This document shows, in pieces, positions 47,601-62,600 of a stretch of DNA of 64,000 nucleotides. The notes beneath the pieces are model-generated. The model did no database searches and was not told the origin of the DNA. It saw only the letters and a list, made by a program, of their open reading frames with translations. Source of the DNA: Xanthostigma xanthostigma. Lineage: Eukaryota > Arthropoda > Insecta > Raphidioptera > Raphidiidae. Position 1 is the stretch's first letter, and the number at the start of each line of letters is the position of its first letter. The stretch is taken from contig OY754473.1 in the NCBI GenBank assembly GCA_963575645.1, positions 7,440,001 to 7,504,000 of the forward strand, read 5' to 3'. A program made the position numbers and the translations under genes.

Positions 47601-50600
47601 ATCAGTCACCAAATTTGTTTTTTTATTCGACCGTTTTATAATTCCCCCTTTTTATATAGATTTCAGATCGCCTTGTATTTTTTGCTAGACGAGAAATGCG
47701 TGCAAATGCGATGCAGTACGCTTTTGTTTTTTTGTCGTTCGATTAATTAACGCAAGAGTACTCACCATTCATTCACATATTTATGTCCTTGACTCATATT
47801 TTTAAATTGGTTAATTTAGGGGAAATGGCATGCATTAAAGCGACGCCTACTGGATTGCCGTACTGTTTTTAGACCAGTGGCACCTAACCGTCGGCTCTGC
47901 GGGACTTTATTTTGACGCGAATGGGACCAATCTAATAACCAAACCAAAGAACAGTCGATATTTTGAAACCCTGATAGAATATTCCATGAAAAATAAACCG
48001 AATTTATTGTGAATGAGTGAAAAAATTCTCGTCTAGCCATCGGCAGGGGCCGGATTAACCCTGTCCGGGCCACTAGGCAATGTAATCAGGTCTTTTCAAG
48101 TTGATGAAGGGATGTGAGTAACTTCCAGATGATCGGCTCAAGGCATCCTGTTATTCAATGTCTTATGCGATAATATTGTAACAACATGATTACTTTGGCT
48201 AGATGCTGCAGCATCGCCTTGCCTGACTCGTTAGCTTTATTGAACTGGTCTTAGGGTGCGTTCCGATATACACTGGGAGCACTGCCCAGTGCTCTTACTG
48301 TAGAAAAATTCGTTCCGTTATGAACGCCAGTATACTGCCGCAGTACCCAAGGGAAATATATGACGTCATAAATCTCCGGCATATTCTACTGTGAGCACTG
48401 GCGTTTTTGAGGTAAGGTACTCGCCAGTACTTTGATCACGTGATCTGTCTAAACCACTCGAGTGCCTAGCGTCTTATAAACAATCTACAGTTTAATGACA
48501 AAAATTTAAAAGTTCTGTAATTAGTTTGAATTAATAACTAAAACAATGGAAGAATTGCAAAAAATAACCTTATTAGACATTAAAACATATTCTTTTTAAT
48601 GAAAAACTATTTACTTTTATTATATTATAAATTCAATTTACAATTAATATTAATTAAGATATTTTTAATTTGACAGTACTCCAACAACAGTTTTTTTAAG
48701 TGAACTAGAAAACTTTATTACACTCATTTGAACGCTGCGTCAAAATTTCAAAAATTGCGGCTGACAGTGTACTGGAGTGCGTTCCGTTTTAAATAGTAAC
48801 CAGTATTACTGGCTATAAAGGAACGGCTTCACAGTATACTGAATTGACGTCACACTGTACAGTGCTCCCAGTGTATATCGGAACGCACCCTTAATGAATA
48901 GGTTATAGATAATTGATGATCCAGGTTTTTTGATGGGTCAGCAAAGAGAAATGAGACGTGACGTGGTTATTTTAAATTTTATCTTGTTAAATGCAATAAA
49001 TTACAATAAGCAACGAAAGAAAATCATATTGTTGGGAAATTTCATAAAAATTTTCGTTCAATGCGTGCACGGGCTCCTAATCGATGCGGGGGCCCGTGAT
49101 TAATCCGGCACTGGCCATCGGTTGTTCAGGCATCAAAGGATAATCTCAAACTCGAAAAATAGTGTTCACCTCTTCAAGCTTTTATTTGGCATGAAAAGCA
49201 TTGAGCGCTCGTAAAAACTGCAACAGTGGTGTTTTATGAGCGGCCCGTGGTTTTTTACGAGTGTTGAAAATTATTCTGATCAAAATTATTTTCTATCCTT
49301 TAAGTTCAAAAAAGGAAGCCATTGTTTTTGAACAGTTTTTTTAAATGTATTTTATTTCTCTCTGTTATTTGCACAATAGGTGATAGCTTAATAATTGTTT
49401 TGATAACATTGTTAATTAATTTTATCAAAATTGTGTATTTAGGTACAGTCATTACAAAAAACGGTAATGGTCAGACAGTAAAGCAATATTTTTATAAGGA
49501 CGAAAGCCTATTTTTATTTGAGCTCTAAGTACATCGAAAAGGGACTACTGGTAGATTGTGTATCTAGTTGCGTAATGCGTTATATTACAACGAGTTGTGA
49601 CATTGTTAAAAACGAGCAGTCACACGAGTCGTAATATAGGGAATTTTTTGCACGGACCCCTGTAAAATAACTGGGTTTCATTTCCTCTGTACTGATATAT
49701 AAAGAGATAAAAGTTTCTGTGTTTGTTTGCAAGGGATACCTAATCTCTGGAACTGCTGAACCGATTTTAATAAATCTTTTCCTGCAATATAAGCTATAAT
49801 AATAATAATGCGTTTAACGTCCGTTTCTCGGCATTTTTATCATAACAGACGCCATTCGCACCATTACTATTTTCCATCTATCACACTTCCCGTCAATTTC
49901 TACATTTTTTCAACTTCCACTTAATTAATAGCAATGGGCGAATGAACGAATTTTTAGGAAATTAGGATAAGGTAGGCAAATTTTGAGCATAGGAGTTTGA
50001 CAGGTAATCGGCCATGGCCTTGAATAAGGAACCCCATCTCGATATTTATCTGGAATTATTAAGGGAAACCGTGGAAAACCTCAACAAGATGGCCGGTACA
50101 GGAATTACAGTTTCTCGGCAGCAGGAAAAAGTCCCAGCCACATCTGCCCTCGCCGGGATTCGAATCCGGTACCTCCCGAATGCAAGTCTAGTGCTCTCAA
50201 TTATTTTATTTTGAAAATCAAGCCGAACCTAAATACTAGTAAAAAATCTGTTTATTTATTTATACGAAAAAAAAATAATAAATGGGGGATTAGGGTCGGT
50301 CAGAAAAATCTGTACCATAATTATTGCCGTTTTTAACCCGACCAGTGCTGTTTCTTGTAATTGAAACGGAAAATAGGCATTCTAAAAATGATTTCGCTAT
50401 TTTATTAAAATATTACATAAGTAAATATATTCTTTATTTTCGGATAGCAAATATTTGTTGTATGACGTAATACTAGATTATTATAATTTTCTTTATCAAT
50501 ATTTATAAAGATTTGCCTTTATTTACGATATAGGTGTTGTATATAGATGGATTGATTTGCTATGAAAATGGCCATTTAATTAACCCTTTATAGCACGGCG

Positions 50601-53600
50601 AACAAATTCGTTTGAATAATTTACGGACTACAAGACGAGGCGCTATTTTTTTTTTGTGAAAATAAAATTTAATAAAAACCTGCTTTTTTCGACTTGGAGG
50701 ACCTACTAGTGCCTAGAAATTGATTACAAACATATTTCTTTCTAGTACATCCTGTATATATCAATTTAATGGTAATTAAAGACATCAATAAATTTATTTA
50801 ACGGTAATTGAATTAAATAATAAAATATTTCTGATGTCATAGTTCAACGCTGTGATTCATACAAACTGTGAGAAAAAGATTTTTTTTATTAGATTGACTA
50901 ATTGAGTTTATTTACATGATATTTTATTAGGACCCGAAAAATTTTATTTACGCGAAAATTCTAAATATGTTTATGTCTCAAAGCTCTGACGTATAACGAA
51001 GTGGTACGGAACCCTCTGCGCGCGAGTTCGGCTCGCACTTGACCGATTGTTTTAACGGCGCGTTTCGATTGTTTCAGACGAGCGAGAGAGTGTGCAGAAA
51101 AAGACCTTCCAAAAATGGGTCAACTCGCACTTAGTTCGCGTAGGAAATCGCATCACAGACCTGTACATAGATCTCCGCGATGGAAAAAATCTTATCAAAT
51201 TACTCGAAGTTTTATCAGGCGAAAGATTGGTAAGTGCTCGAAAACCAACTATTATACAACTTGCCCCGCCGCGCAACTTGCCCCGCTATTTTAAGGAGGT
51301 TGATGCGTTACAGTCCCAATCAAAAGTCAGTCGAATTCGAAATGTGAACTCTTCCATAATAAATTTTTACAAAAGGGTATAAAGTCGATGATACCAATAA
51401 ATTATTGTCATAAAGGCATAAATAAATAATTTTTAAAATATTATTAATTATTTCAGTATTTTACTTAATGGACTAACTTTTGAATTTTTTGTACAAAGTT
51501 AGGTTAGAAAAAATAAGTTTATGTAAATATCTGTATTTTACATATTTTTTGCAGTAAATAATTAAAAAAGGAAATTAGAAGTGATAAGAATTAAAATTAA
51601 ATCATTAAAAAGTTGAAAATTCAGTTGAAATTGTCAAGAATAAAAGTTCATAATCGAAAAGTGCTAAGGTTTAATAATTTTTTTTTATTGATTAAAAGTC
51701 TCCTAATTAAATTGGAAAAAATATTTAAATATGCGTAAGACATTGATGCTTTACATAGTTAGTTTTCGGAACTGCTGACATTATTTGGTTATTTGCAAAA
51801 AATTAAAATGTACCATTTGCATGCTAGGTTGACATATTTTCCATAAGACTACATGTAAAAGTTTTTTTTAATTTTTAACTTTATAAATCTCCTAATTATT
51901 TTGGATTTTTAACAGAAAAATCTATTAAAAAAACTTTATTTCAGATTTTTTTCATTATCTTCGTAAAACGGCTCAACCTCCTTAAGGTGACTGTACACCA
52001 GCTCTAACCACTAACTCGTTATTCAATCTTTGATGATAGCGCTTTCAAAATATACTAGAAGTATATATTATTGTTGAGCCAAATTATTATTCGGTCTAAA
52101 TAAATTATGTAAAATCACGAAGGCGACATGAAAATTATAACTTATTAATTTTATTTGTTCGGTTATAGCCACGGCCGACGAAAGGCAAAATGCGTATACA
52201 CTGTCTGGAAAACGTTGACAAGGCGTTGCAGTTCTTGCGAGAACAGCGCGTCCATCTCGAGAACATGGGTTCTCACGATATCGTCGACGGGAATCCCCGA
52301 CTTTCGCTCGGTCTCATCTGGACAATCATCCTACGGTTTCAGGTTTGTTTCTTTTTTTTTATTATTATCATTTTAAAAAATTGCGAGTTAAATAAATAAA
52401 AAAAATATATCGTTTTTGATACAATTTTCGATATTGGATATTTTGTATCGATATATCGGATCAAAATATATCGGCTAAAAATATCGATGTTTTAAATTAA
52501 AAATATCGTTGCATTGCTATATCAATACATCGATATATCGATACATCGGTATATCGATACATCTGTATATCGATACTTTTTCAACATCCCTAGGCCATAT
52601 ACTGTAGGGTAGTGAGTAGTCTTTGGTCTAGATAGGGCGTCGTAACGAAACGGCCGTTTTAAAAACGCCCGACGTTCGCGTTTCAGATTCAAGACATCAC
52701 GATCGAAGAGACCGACAACCAGGAAACGAAATCGGCCAAGGACGCCTTACTTCTCTGGTGTCAGATGAAGACGGCCGGCTATCACAACGTGAACGTTCGC
52801 AACTTCACGACGTCGTGGCGAGACGGCCTGGCGTTCAACGCGATCATCCACAAGCATCGTCCGGACTTGATCCAGTTCGAGAAGCTGTCGAAGTCGAACG
52901 CCATTTACAATTTGAACAATGCTTTCAACGTAGCCGAAGACAAACTAGGATTGACGAAATTGTTGGACGCAGAAGGTACGAACATTTTTTTTTTACTATA
53001 ACTTCTTCGGGCGCGTTTTGTTAAGGGGTTACACTACCCAGGCGCGTCAAAAAAATAAGCTTTTTTTGTGAATTTTTTTTACGAGTTCTAGGTGGCAGAT
53101 CAAACAAAAATTTTAGGGCTTTTTTACGCATATATTAAAGTTCTCAAAAATATTTGTTATTTATATTGTATATAACAAAATGGCGTCGTGGTAGTATAAA
53201 AAACAGACAAAAATTTTTTTTGGGTGAAAAACGGTGTACATTGTAGCAGTCCCGGTGTACCATCAGGAACAAAAAAGATTTTTTTTCTTCTTTTTTTACA
53301 ATCGTTTTTCCATAGAAGTACCGAGGATTTTAAATTTTGTTCGAAAATTCACAAACTTGTATGAGTTAAATTTTTTTTTTTCATTTTTTAGCAAAAAATC
53401 GAGCTTAAATTGTTAACTGCAAACGTCATAATTTTTCAATCATAGAAATCGTGTGTACTTCGACGGAAAATCTATCTAAGAAGTTGTCGTTTAAATTTCA
53501 AGTCAATCAGACAAAAATTGAGCGAGATACGGTGTACACCAGTTTGAAAAACATAGTTTCGAGAAAAACGCGTTTAAAGTTTGAAAACGTATTTCTTATA

Positions 53601-56600
53601 TGAAATTTTCGAGAACTTTAATATATGCGTAAAAAAGCCATAAATTTTTTTTTTGATCCACCACCTAGAACTCGTGAAAAAAAAAACCCCTTTGCACTCC
53701 GGGAGTGCCGGCGGAAGTGAAAACTTGAATATTAACGTCTTACGAATTTTCGTTCAAAATGGTTTGTATCATAGATTGCATTTTTATGTACGATATTTCA
53801 ACGCTAGATGTATAACGTTGTATAAATAAAAGAGTTCGTCTTACGCATTTTCGATCAGGACACGTGACCCTGACGATCTGACGCGAGTTTAACATTTTTT
53901 ACCCATTACAAAAAAAGTGTACAACGCCGCTAAAGAAGTTTTCACTTCAAAAATTACAAAAAAAGCTTATTTTTTTGACGCGGCTGGGTAGTGTAACCCC
54001 TTAATTCGTGTGCCTCAAAGGAGTTTTGTAAACGCGCCCGTTTTTTCTCACTTTTAGATATATTCGTCGAACATCCCGACGAGAAATCGATAATCACGTA
54101 CGTCGTGACGTACTATCACTACTTCTCGAAAATGAAGCAGGAGACTGTCCAGGGCAAACGTATCGGCAAGGTGGTCGGTATCGCGATGGAGAACGACAGG
54201 ATGATCAACGAGTACGAGAGCCTCACCAGCGAACTGCTGCAGTGGATCGAGATGACGATCAAGGCGCTCGGCGACAGGCACTTCGCCAACTCGCTCAACG
54301 GCGTGCAGCAACAGCTGTCGCAGTTCAGCAATTACAGGACGGTCGAAAAGCCGCCCAAGTAAGTTTTCCGTTTTTGTTTCTTTTTTCTTTTAGACCGACA
54401 ATAACTCCGCACTAATTTTGGAAGCTCTCGACGGACTCGATCGATTCGATCGAAATTTGGTTCAAATCGCCACACTTTAATACAGTAGGTTCGTTCCAAG
54501 CAGCCGCGAACGGTAATAGAACCATACACAGTCTTCTCACTGCGCAAGACTAATTTGCGCACTAGCTCAATAATCGATACTGCGCAAGACAGACTTGCGC
54601 AGTAACAAGACTGTGTATGGTTCTATTACCGTTCGTGGCTGCTTGGAACGAACTTAGTGTAAACTCTATATAGCGACACTCAAGGGACTGTGCACTTTGT
54701 GGCGTTATTGAGAGTTGTCGTTAAACGCAGAGAAGAAATAATCCATTAATATTTTTTTACTATAATATGTATTTACTCATAACATACAGTATGTAAACGC
54801 GTAAGGTGCACATAGGGAAATTAGCATTGGGAAATCAGAGTTAGTCATGACTGCGTTAATTGTTATTTCTATTGAATTATCGTGGTAATCTTGAGGATTT
54901 CTATTTTATTTTGATTTATTTTTATTTTACTTGGCTTTTTTAATAATAAAAAGCTCTTATAAATCATTATTTTAATTTTTTTGTACAAAAAAAAAGCAAA
55001 AAAACAACTCCGTCTGTTTGGAAACATTTCATTCAAAAATTGTCTGACTGATATGACGTATGCGCGTAGGTAAATCAGTGACCCAATGTCTTTAGGCTCA
55101 ACACGAATAGGCGGAGATATTTGATCTCGCACCATATTTATGTATTTTTGGGAATTTATTGTCCCATTAATAAAAAAGGTCCGATTATATTGTAATCATT
55201 TGAATATTTTCTTCGGTAGTATACACATTCATTTTGCGAAAGAATATTATCTGTCAAATTGAAAAACAAGATTTCAAGGCTCACTCTGATCCAGTCATTT
55301 TTTCCCAATGTTAATTTCCCTATGTGCACCTTACTTGTTTACATACTGTATAAAATTTACGACTGACCAACAAACATTCATACTATCACAAATTACTGAG
55401 CTAAATATACGAAAGATAATCCCAACAAACAAAAGAACGAATTTCTTAGAATCTTCGGTACACATGATGCCGACAACAAAGCAACAAAACAACAAACAAG
55501 CACTGTTTATAGATTAATGATGACGTATTGTTATCTAGAGTGGTTGTATCGTTATTTAGAGTGTATCATTGTATGAGCAACGAGGTAAACCAACTAGAGT
55601 TGAGTAGTTTCAACGTTTTAAGGAGTTTGTCGTTATATCGAATGACGTTAAATGCAGTTTACACTGTATTTCCGAGATTATGCCATTTCGCGTATCATAT
55701 TTTCGTGTTTATTTTTCTAGATTCGTCGAGAAAGGCAACCTGGAGGTGTTGCTTTTCACGCTCCAGTCGAAAATGCGCGCCAACAACCAGAAACCGTACA
55801 CGCCGAAGGAAGGCAAAATGATCAGCGACATAAACAAGGCGTGGGACCGGCTCGAGAAAGCGGAACATGAACGCGAATTGGCGCTGCGCGAGGAGCTCAT
55901 CAGACAGGAGAAGCTCGAACAGTTGGCCGCGCGATTCAATCGCAAGGCGAGCATGCGCGAAACTTGGCTGTCCGAGAACCAGCGTCTCGTCTCGCAAGAC
56001 AATTTCGGTTTCGATTTGGCGGCCGTCGAGGCGGCCGCGAAGAAACACGAAGCGATCGAAACGGACATATTCGCTTACGAAGAGCGCGTGCAAGCCGTCG
56101 TCGCGGTGTCGCAAGAACTCGAAGCCGAAAACTATCACGACATCGACAGGATCAACGCGCGCAAGGATAACGTCTTGCGCCTGTGGCAGTACCTGTTGGA
56201 ATTGTTGCGCGCTCGGCGCACCCGTCTCGAATTGTCGCACCAGTTGCAGCAGAACTTCCAGGAAATGTTGTACATTCTCGACTCGATGGAAGAGATCAAA
56301 CAGCGACTGCTGACCGACGATTACGGCAAACATTTGATGGGCGTCGAAGATTTGTTGCAGAAACATTCCCTCGTCGAGGCCGACATCAACGTGCTCGGCG
56401 AACGCGTCAAAGCGGTCGTTCAGCAGTCGCAGCGGTTCCTTGACGAAGAGACCGGCGAGGGGTACAGACCTTGCGATCCGACGATCATCGTCGAACGCGT
56501 CCAACAGTTGGAAGACGCGTACGCCGAACTCGTGAGGCTGGCGGTCGAACGACGAGCCCGGCTCGAAGAGAGCCGCAAACTGTGGCAGTTCTACTGGGAC

Positions 56601-59600
56601 ATGGCCGACGAGGAGAACTGGATCAAGGAGAAGGAGCAGATCATGAAGACAGACGATATCGGTCACGACTTGACGACGATAAATCTTCTGTTGTCGAAAC
56701 ACAAGGCTCTCGAAAACGAAATACAGAGCCACGAGCCTCAGCTGATGGCCGTGGCCGCCGTCGGAGACGAGCTCGTCAAGCAGCAACACTTCGGCGCCGA
56801 TAAAATACAGGAGCGGCTCGACGAAATACTGGGCATGTGGAATCATTTGATCGAACAGACCGCGTTGCGACGCAAACGTCTCGAAGGCGCCGTCGACTAC
56901 CATCAGCTGTTGGCCGACGCGGACGATATCGACATTTGGATGCTCGACACGCTCCGATTGGTGTCGAGCGAAGACGTCGGCCGCGACGAGGCCAACGTGC
57001 AGTCGCTGCTCAAAAAGCACAAGGACGTCACCGACGAACTCAAAAATTACGGCGCCACGATCGAAGCGCTGCACCAACAGGTCAACGCTTTGGACACCGA
57101 ACATACTGAATCGCCGCTCGTGGTCGAACGGTTGGAATCGATCGATAAGCGATACAAGGAGTTGTTGGAACTCGCCAAGCTTCGCAAACAGCGGCTGCTG
57201 GACGCTCTGTCGCTGTACAAACTGTTCTCGGAAGCGGACGGAGTCGAACAGTGGATCGGCGAGAAGGATAGAATGCTGCAGACGATGGTGCCGGCCAAAG
57301 ACATCGAAGACGTCGAGATCATGAAACATCGATACGACGGATTCGAAAAAGAAATGAACGCGAACGCGTCGAGAGTGGCGGTCGTCAACCAGTTGGCGAG
57401 GCAGCTGTTACACGTCGAGCATCCGAACTCGGAAGAGATCGTCCAACGACAGAACAAACTCAACCAGGATTGGGCCGAGCTACGCGAGAAGGCCGAAGCG
57501 AAACGCGACGCCCTCAATTCGGCTCACGGCGTCCAGACGTTCCACATCGAGTGCCGCGAGACCGTTTCGTGGATCGAGGATAAGAAACGCATTCTCCAGT
57601 CGACCGATAGCCTTGAAATGGATTTGACCGGAATCATGACGCTTCAAAGACGGTTGTCTGGAATGGAGCGCGATTTGGCGGCCATTCAAGCGAAATTGGA
57701 CGCGCTCGAAAAAGAAGCCAACGCGATCGAGGACGAACATCCCGAAGATGCCGCCGCTATCCGCGAAAGAATCACTCAGATTCAGATCATCTGGGAACAA
57801 CTGACACAGATGGTAAGATTTCAATTGGGCTTTTGAATGAAATTTTTTTTTGTCATAAATGGAAAGATCGTATATAAGTTTTATAACAAAACTATTTTTC
57901 TTTTTTTTTATTTTCGTTATAATTCAAAAGTTATATCAAATTAAAAATAAATTTTTGTACCCAGCTCCGAGAACGCGCCGACATTTCCCGAACATAATGT
58001 GACGTCATAATGTTTTAGTCAATACACATGTAGAAGCCATTGATAGTATACTGCGTATATACATTTTACCATTATGACGTCACAACTGTCAAAAACAATT
58101 TTAGTGCGTTTGCAGTCACGTGATTTTTTTAAATATTTTATCAATTTTAAATTGCTTATAATTAATTTAAAAAAAGTTTTTTGAAAGTTTTTCGCATCGA
58201 TTATCAATATTATTTATAATAAAGTTTTAAAATACAATAAAAAAATCGATAATTATTTTTTTTCAAAAGCCTAATTGTAGAATTATTTTCACGAAATTTG
58301 AATTTCTCTTAACGTAAACTTTTTTTTACAGTTGAAAGAACGCGACTCGAAATTGGAAGAGGCCGGCGACTTGCATCGTTTCTTGCGCGACTTGGATCAC
58401 TTCCAAGCGTGGCTCACGAAAACTCAGACCGACGTCGCTTCCGAGGATACGCCGGCTTCGTTGACCGAAGCTGAAAAACTGCTCGCGCAGCACCAGACGA
58501 TCCGGGAAGAAATCGACAACTACACAGACGATTACAGCAAGATGATGGAATACGGAGAACGCCTCACGGCGGTAAGTCGATCGGTCGCGAATCGATTTCG
58601 TTGTCGAGAAAAGCGGTCTTGTCAATTGGAATTTTCTTTTCCAGGATCCGTCTACTCAGGACGACCCGCAGTACATGTTCTTGCGCGAACGGCTGAAGGC
58701 GCTCAAAGACGGCTGGGCCGAACTCCACCAGATGTGGGAGAATCGACAGCAATTGCTGTCGCAGTCGCTGAGCTTGCAGCTGCTCGGCCGCGACGCCCGC
58801 CAGGCCGAAGTGCTGCTGTCGCAGCAGGAGCACGTGCTCAGCAAGGATGAAACTCCGGTGAGTGAAGCCGAATTACGCGTCGAACCTTATTTGATTACAG
58901 ACGCCGATGATCGCGGTTGTTTTGTTTGTGTTGTGTGCATGAAGGAGAAATTATCATATATATTAATACGCTAAGGTTAAAGATGTTTGCCTCCCTTTTT
59001 AGAAAAAACCTCACAATTTCTCCACATAAATTATATATCATTTTACAGATAATTGCTTGCTCTACTGACATCGACAACTAAAAAATTTATTATTGCTTTT
59101 GTTTTTGTAAATTAATTAAAATACAGCAACGCTGAACAACTTCTGCCATTTGACGGCTTTAATTTTGAAACAACCTCAACACTTCGATCTGTCATCTGAC
59201 CTTCGTATTTTAATACAACAGACACAATACTGCATACTGCCATCTAACGGCTTTAATTTTGAAACAGCAAGCAACGCTGAACAACGTCACAGCAATGCTG
59301 CATGATGCCATCTGACGGCTTAGCTCAACACTTTTGCTACTTGCGCCTCTATATGACAATTTTAGTAAAATATTTCTTCGATCTGTCATCTGAGCTTCAT
59401 ATTGTAATACAACAAAAAGAAGAACGTTATAAGCAGTGTGCAAAATTAGAAACAAATTGAATACCTGCAATCATATTTAAAAAATAATTTTGTAAAGTGA
59501 TAATTAATTATTATACTTATTTAGTGCGAATAATTCGCACAGGTCACACTAGTGAGTAATTAATTCATTAAATTATGAGACATATCGGTTTTCTAACCAC

Positions 59601-62600
59601 ATTGATTTTGTAGGCAAATCTCGAACAGGCCGAGAACCTGTTGAAACGTCACGAAGCATTCCTCACGACTATGGAAGCGAACGACGAGAAGATAAACGCG
59701 GTAGTTCAGTTTGCGAGCCGTCTCGTCGACGAGGAACATTTCGACAGTGACAAAGTCGCCAAACGGGCCGATAGCATTAATGACAGAAGGAACGTAAACA
59801 GAGAGAAGGCTCTGAAGCAAATGGAAAAACTCAAAGACTTGGTCGAACTTCACCAGTTCTTAAGAGTGAGTTAATTATTCGTCTGTTTTTTATCTAAAGT
59901 ACTTATTATACATCGAAGCCTTCGATGTATATTGTATTCGCAATAATCCTGTATGAATTCCTATGTCATACGTTTTCTCGAGTAACTGAAATCTGTTTTC
60001 GACGAAATTTTGGACACAGATGCGTTCCCATCATGTCAAGAGCCTTGCTAAGTTTATTTTATGTAACTAAAAAATTAGTGCCCTTTTGGCCATAATTTGT
60101 CAAACAAACCTCCGTATCTTCGATACCATGCAAGCTACAAAAAAAAACTATTGAAGGAGATTTGTGCATCGGTTCATTATCTTTCCGACTGGCATAAAAA
60201 ATGTATTGCTATCTATCTGCGTCTGACTGTAATAAATCTGTTGGCTTGCCAGAAAATAAATTTTTCGATTATTGCTATATCTTTTTTAATAACTTTCCAA
60301 TTATCACGAAATTTGTTCTAAACTTTAAGAAATCGCTTTTTGTTTGTAAATAACATAATTTTCAATGTTGTAAATACGTTATTTTGGATTCGGGGGACCT
60401 CAAAACGGAAAGATATTGTATAAATTTTGAAAAGTTATTTTTGACCTAAACTGGTACCATTCCCCACTTGTGAGTTGGAATAATAATGTTTGTAAACTGT
60501 TATTAAAAAAAGCTAACAATGATAGACAGACCGTTTTGTAAATGTATCAATGGTATACAATGCAATATATCTTTTCTAATTTCTGTACACACAGTTACTC
60601 AGGAAAACCCGAAGGGTTTTCTGTGAAAAGCGTTAGCTTTTCTTGTTTGTATTTTACTTTTAATGTTTCTGGATACTTTTTTAAAATATGTTTTGCAATC
60701 TTTTTTTTTTTGCCTTCAGGACTGTGAAGAATTAGCCGAATGGGTGCAAGAAAAGAGCGTCACGGCTCAAGACGAAACATATCGTTCGGCCAAAACGGTG
60801 CATTCGAAATGGACCCGGCATCAAGCTTTCGAAGCGGAGATCGCTTCGAACAAGGATCGCCTCGTCAATTTGCAGAAGTCGGCCGAAGATCTCATCAAAG
60901 AGAAGCCGGAATTCGCCGAAGTCGTCTCGCCGAAAGTCGCCGAACTTTCGGAACAATTCGACGATCTCGAAACGACGACCAAAAACAAAGGCGAACGATT
61001 GTTCGACACCAATCGGGAGGTGCTTATTCACCAGACTTGCGACGACATCGATTCCTGGATGAACGAACTCGAAAAACAAATCGAAAGCGAAGATACAGGC
61101 ACGGACTTGACGTCTGTTAATATTCTTATGCAGAAACAACAGGTGCGTAAAATCGAAGTTTCCAAAAAAAATTATCCTTTCAATTTTTTATATGCGTATG
61201 CGTTTTAGGTTCTCTATTTTACAAAAATAATCCCTTTTCTATCTTTTTATCTCAGTAATATTACTTGAAAACTAAATTTAACGTTTGTTCTTTTTGCGGG
61301 TTCATTATTCACCGTTACAATCGAGTTGTCTTTTGTTTCATACCGTCAATTGTTTAAACAGATGATAGAAACTCAAATGGCAGTTAAGGCCCGCCAAGTA
61401 TCGGAACTGGACAAGCAGGCCGACCACCTGCAAAAAACAGTTCCCGAACAAAAGATGGAAGAGATACAACAAAAGAAAGTGCTGGTCGAACAGAGGTTCG
61501 AACAATTGAAGGCGCCGCTATTGAGTCGTCAGCGCCAACTGGAGAAGAAGAAGGAAGCGTTCCAGTTCAGAAGGGACGTCGAAGACGAGAAATTGTGGAT
61601 TTCGGAGAAAATACCTCAGGCCACGTCGACCGAATACGGCAACAGCTTGTTCAACGTGCTCATGTTGAAGAAGAAGAATCAGTCGCTTAGAACAGAGATC
61701 GATAATCACGAACCTAGGATAATGTTGGTGTGCAACAACGGTCAGAAATTGATCGATGAAGGACACGAAGACTCGGCGCAGTTCACGCATCGCATGGAGG
61801 ACCTGCTAGACAAGTGGCAGAAACTCAAGGACGCCGTCGAAAACAGAAGAAATCATCTCGATCAGTCCGAGAGAGCACAGCAGGTTAGTGTTAACGATCA
61901 ATCAATCGTTTATTAAGTCTTTAAAGTCTCGATTACAAAAAATATATGAGACTCGTATCATATATATTAGTACAGTCAAGATTGTTGGAGCAAAAGATTC
62001 TATTTAGATCTCGCGAGATTGGGGCTCAGCCGAGATCTCGCGAGTTTATGAATAACAATACCGCGAGATCCCGCCAATTTCGAGATCTCGCGAGATTGGC
62101 AGTTTTGTGTGTTTATTCTTGCAAAGATTCACAATATTTGAATAAATTAGGAAGAAAACAATAAGAAGTGTAGGTATTATGAAATAATCGTTTATTTTTA
62201 CGAATTTTTTCAATAAACTTTTATGTATTTAACATTGTTTGACGTATCTATCTATCATAAGGTTCGTTCCAAGCAGCCGTGAACGGTAATAAAACCGTAC
62301 ACAGTCTTGTCACTGCGCAAGACTAATTTGCGCACTAGCTCAAAAATCTATACTGCGCAAGAAGTCTTGCGCAGTAACAAGACTGTGTACGGTTTTATTA
62401 CCGTTCGCGGTCTAATCAAATAAGAAATGAATTAAACAACCAGTCTTCTCTTCTAATATCAAACAAAATTCTTTTAATAATAAAACAGTTCTTTTATAAC
62501 AAAACATCAAGAAGTCAAAAACTAAAATGAAACTTATTAACTAAGTTTACTATTATAGTACTAACAGACGGTCGAACTTGGTTCGAAGTGGACAGCGGAT

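Larger units (their letters stand above)
54482..55666 (+). mobile_element. pogo/Tigger-like element with two nested MITEs (beta-spectrin intron 5)
   Basis: Right end CAGTTTACACTG|TA. Left end TACAGT, interrupted, then GTGTAAACTCTATATAGCGA. The two insertions are 54487-54655 and 54787-55348. A reverse relative lies at 31040-31686. Confidence 0.6.

Noticed and set aside
55695-57329. A 544-codon open frame on the minus strand across the big beta-spectrin exon
   Set aside because: It mirrors the sense coding strand; strong codon bias of the spectrin repeats keeps the antisense frame open. The sense frame matches beta-spectrin residue by residue.
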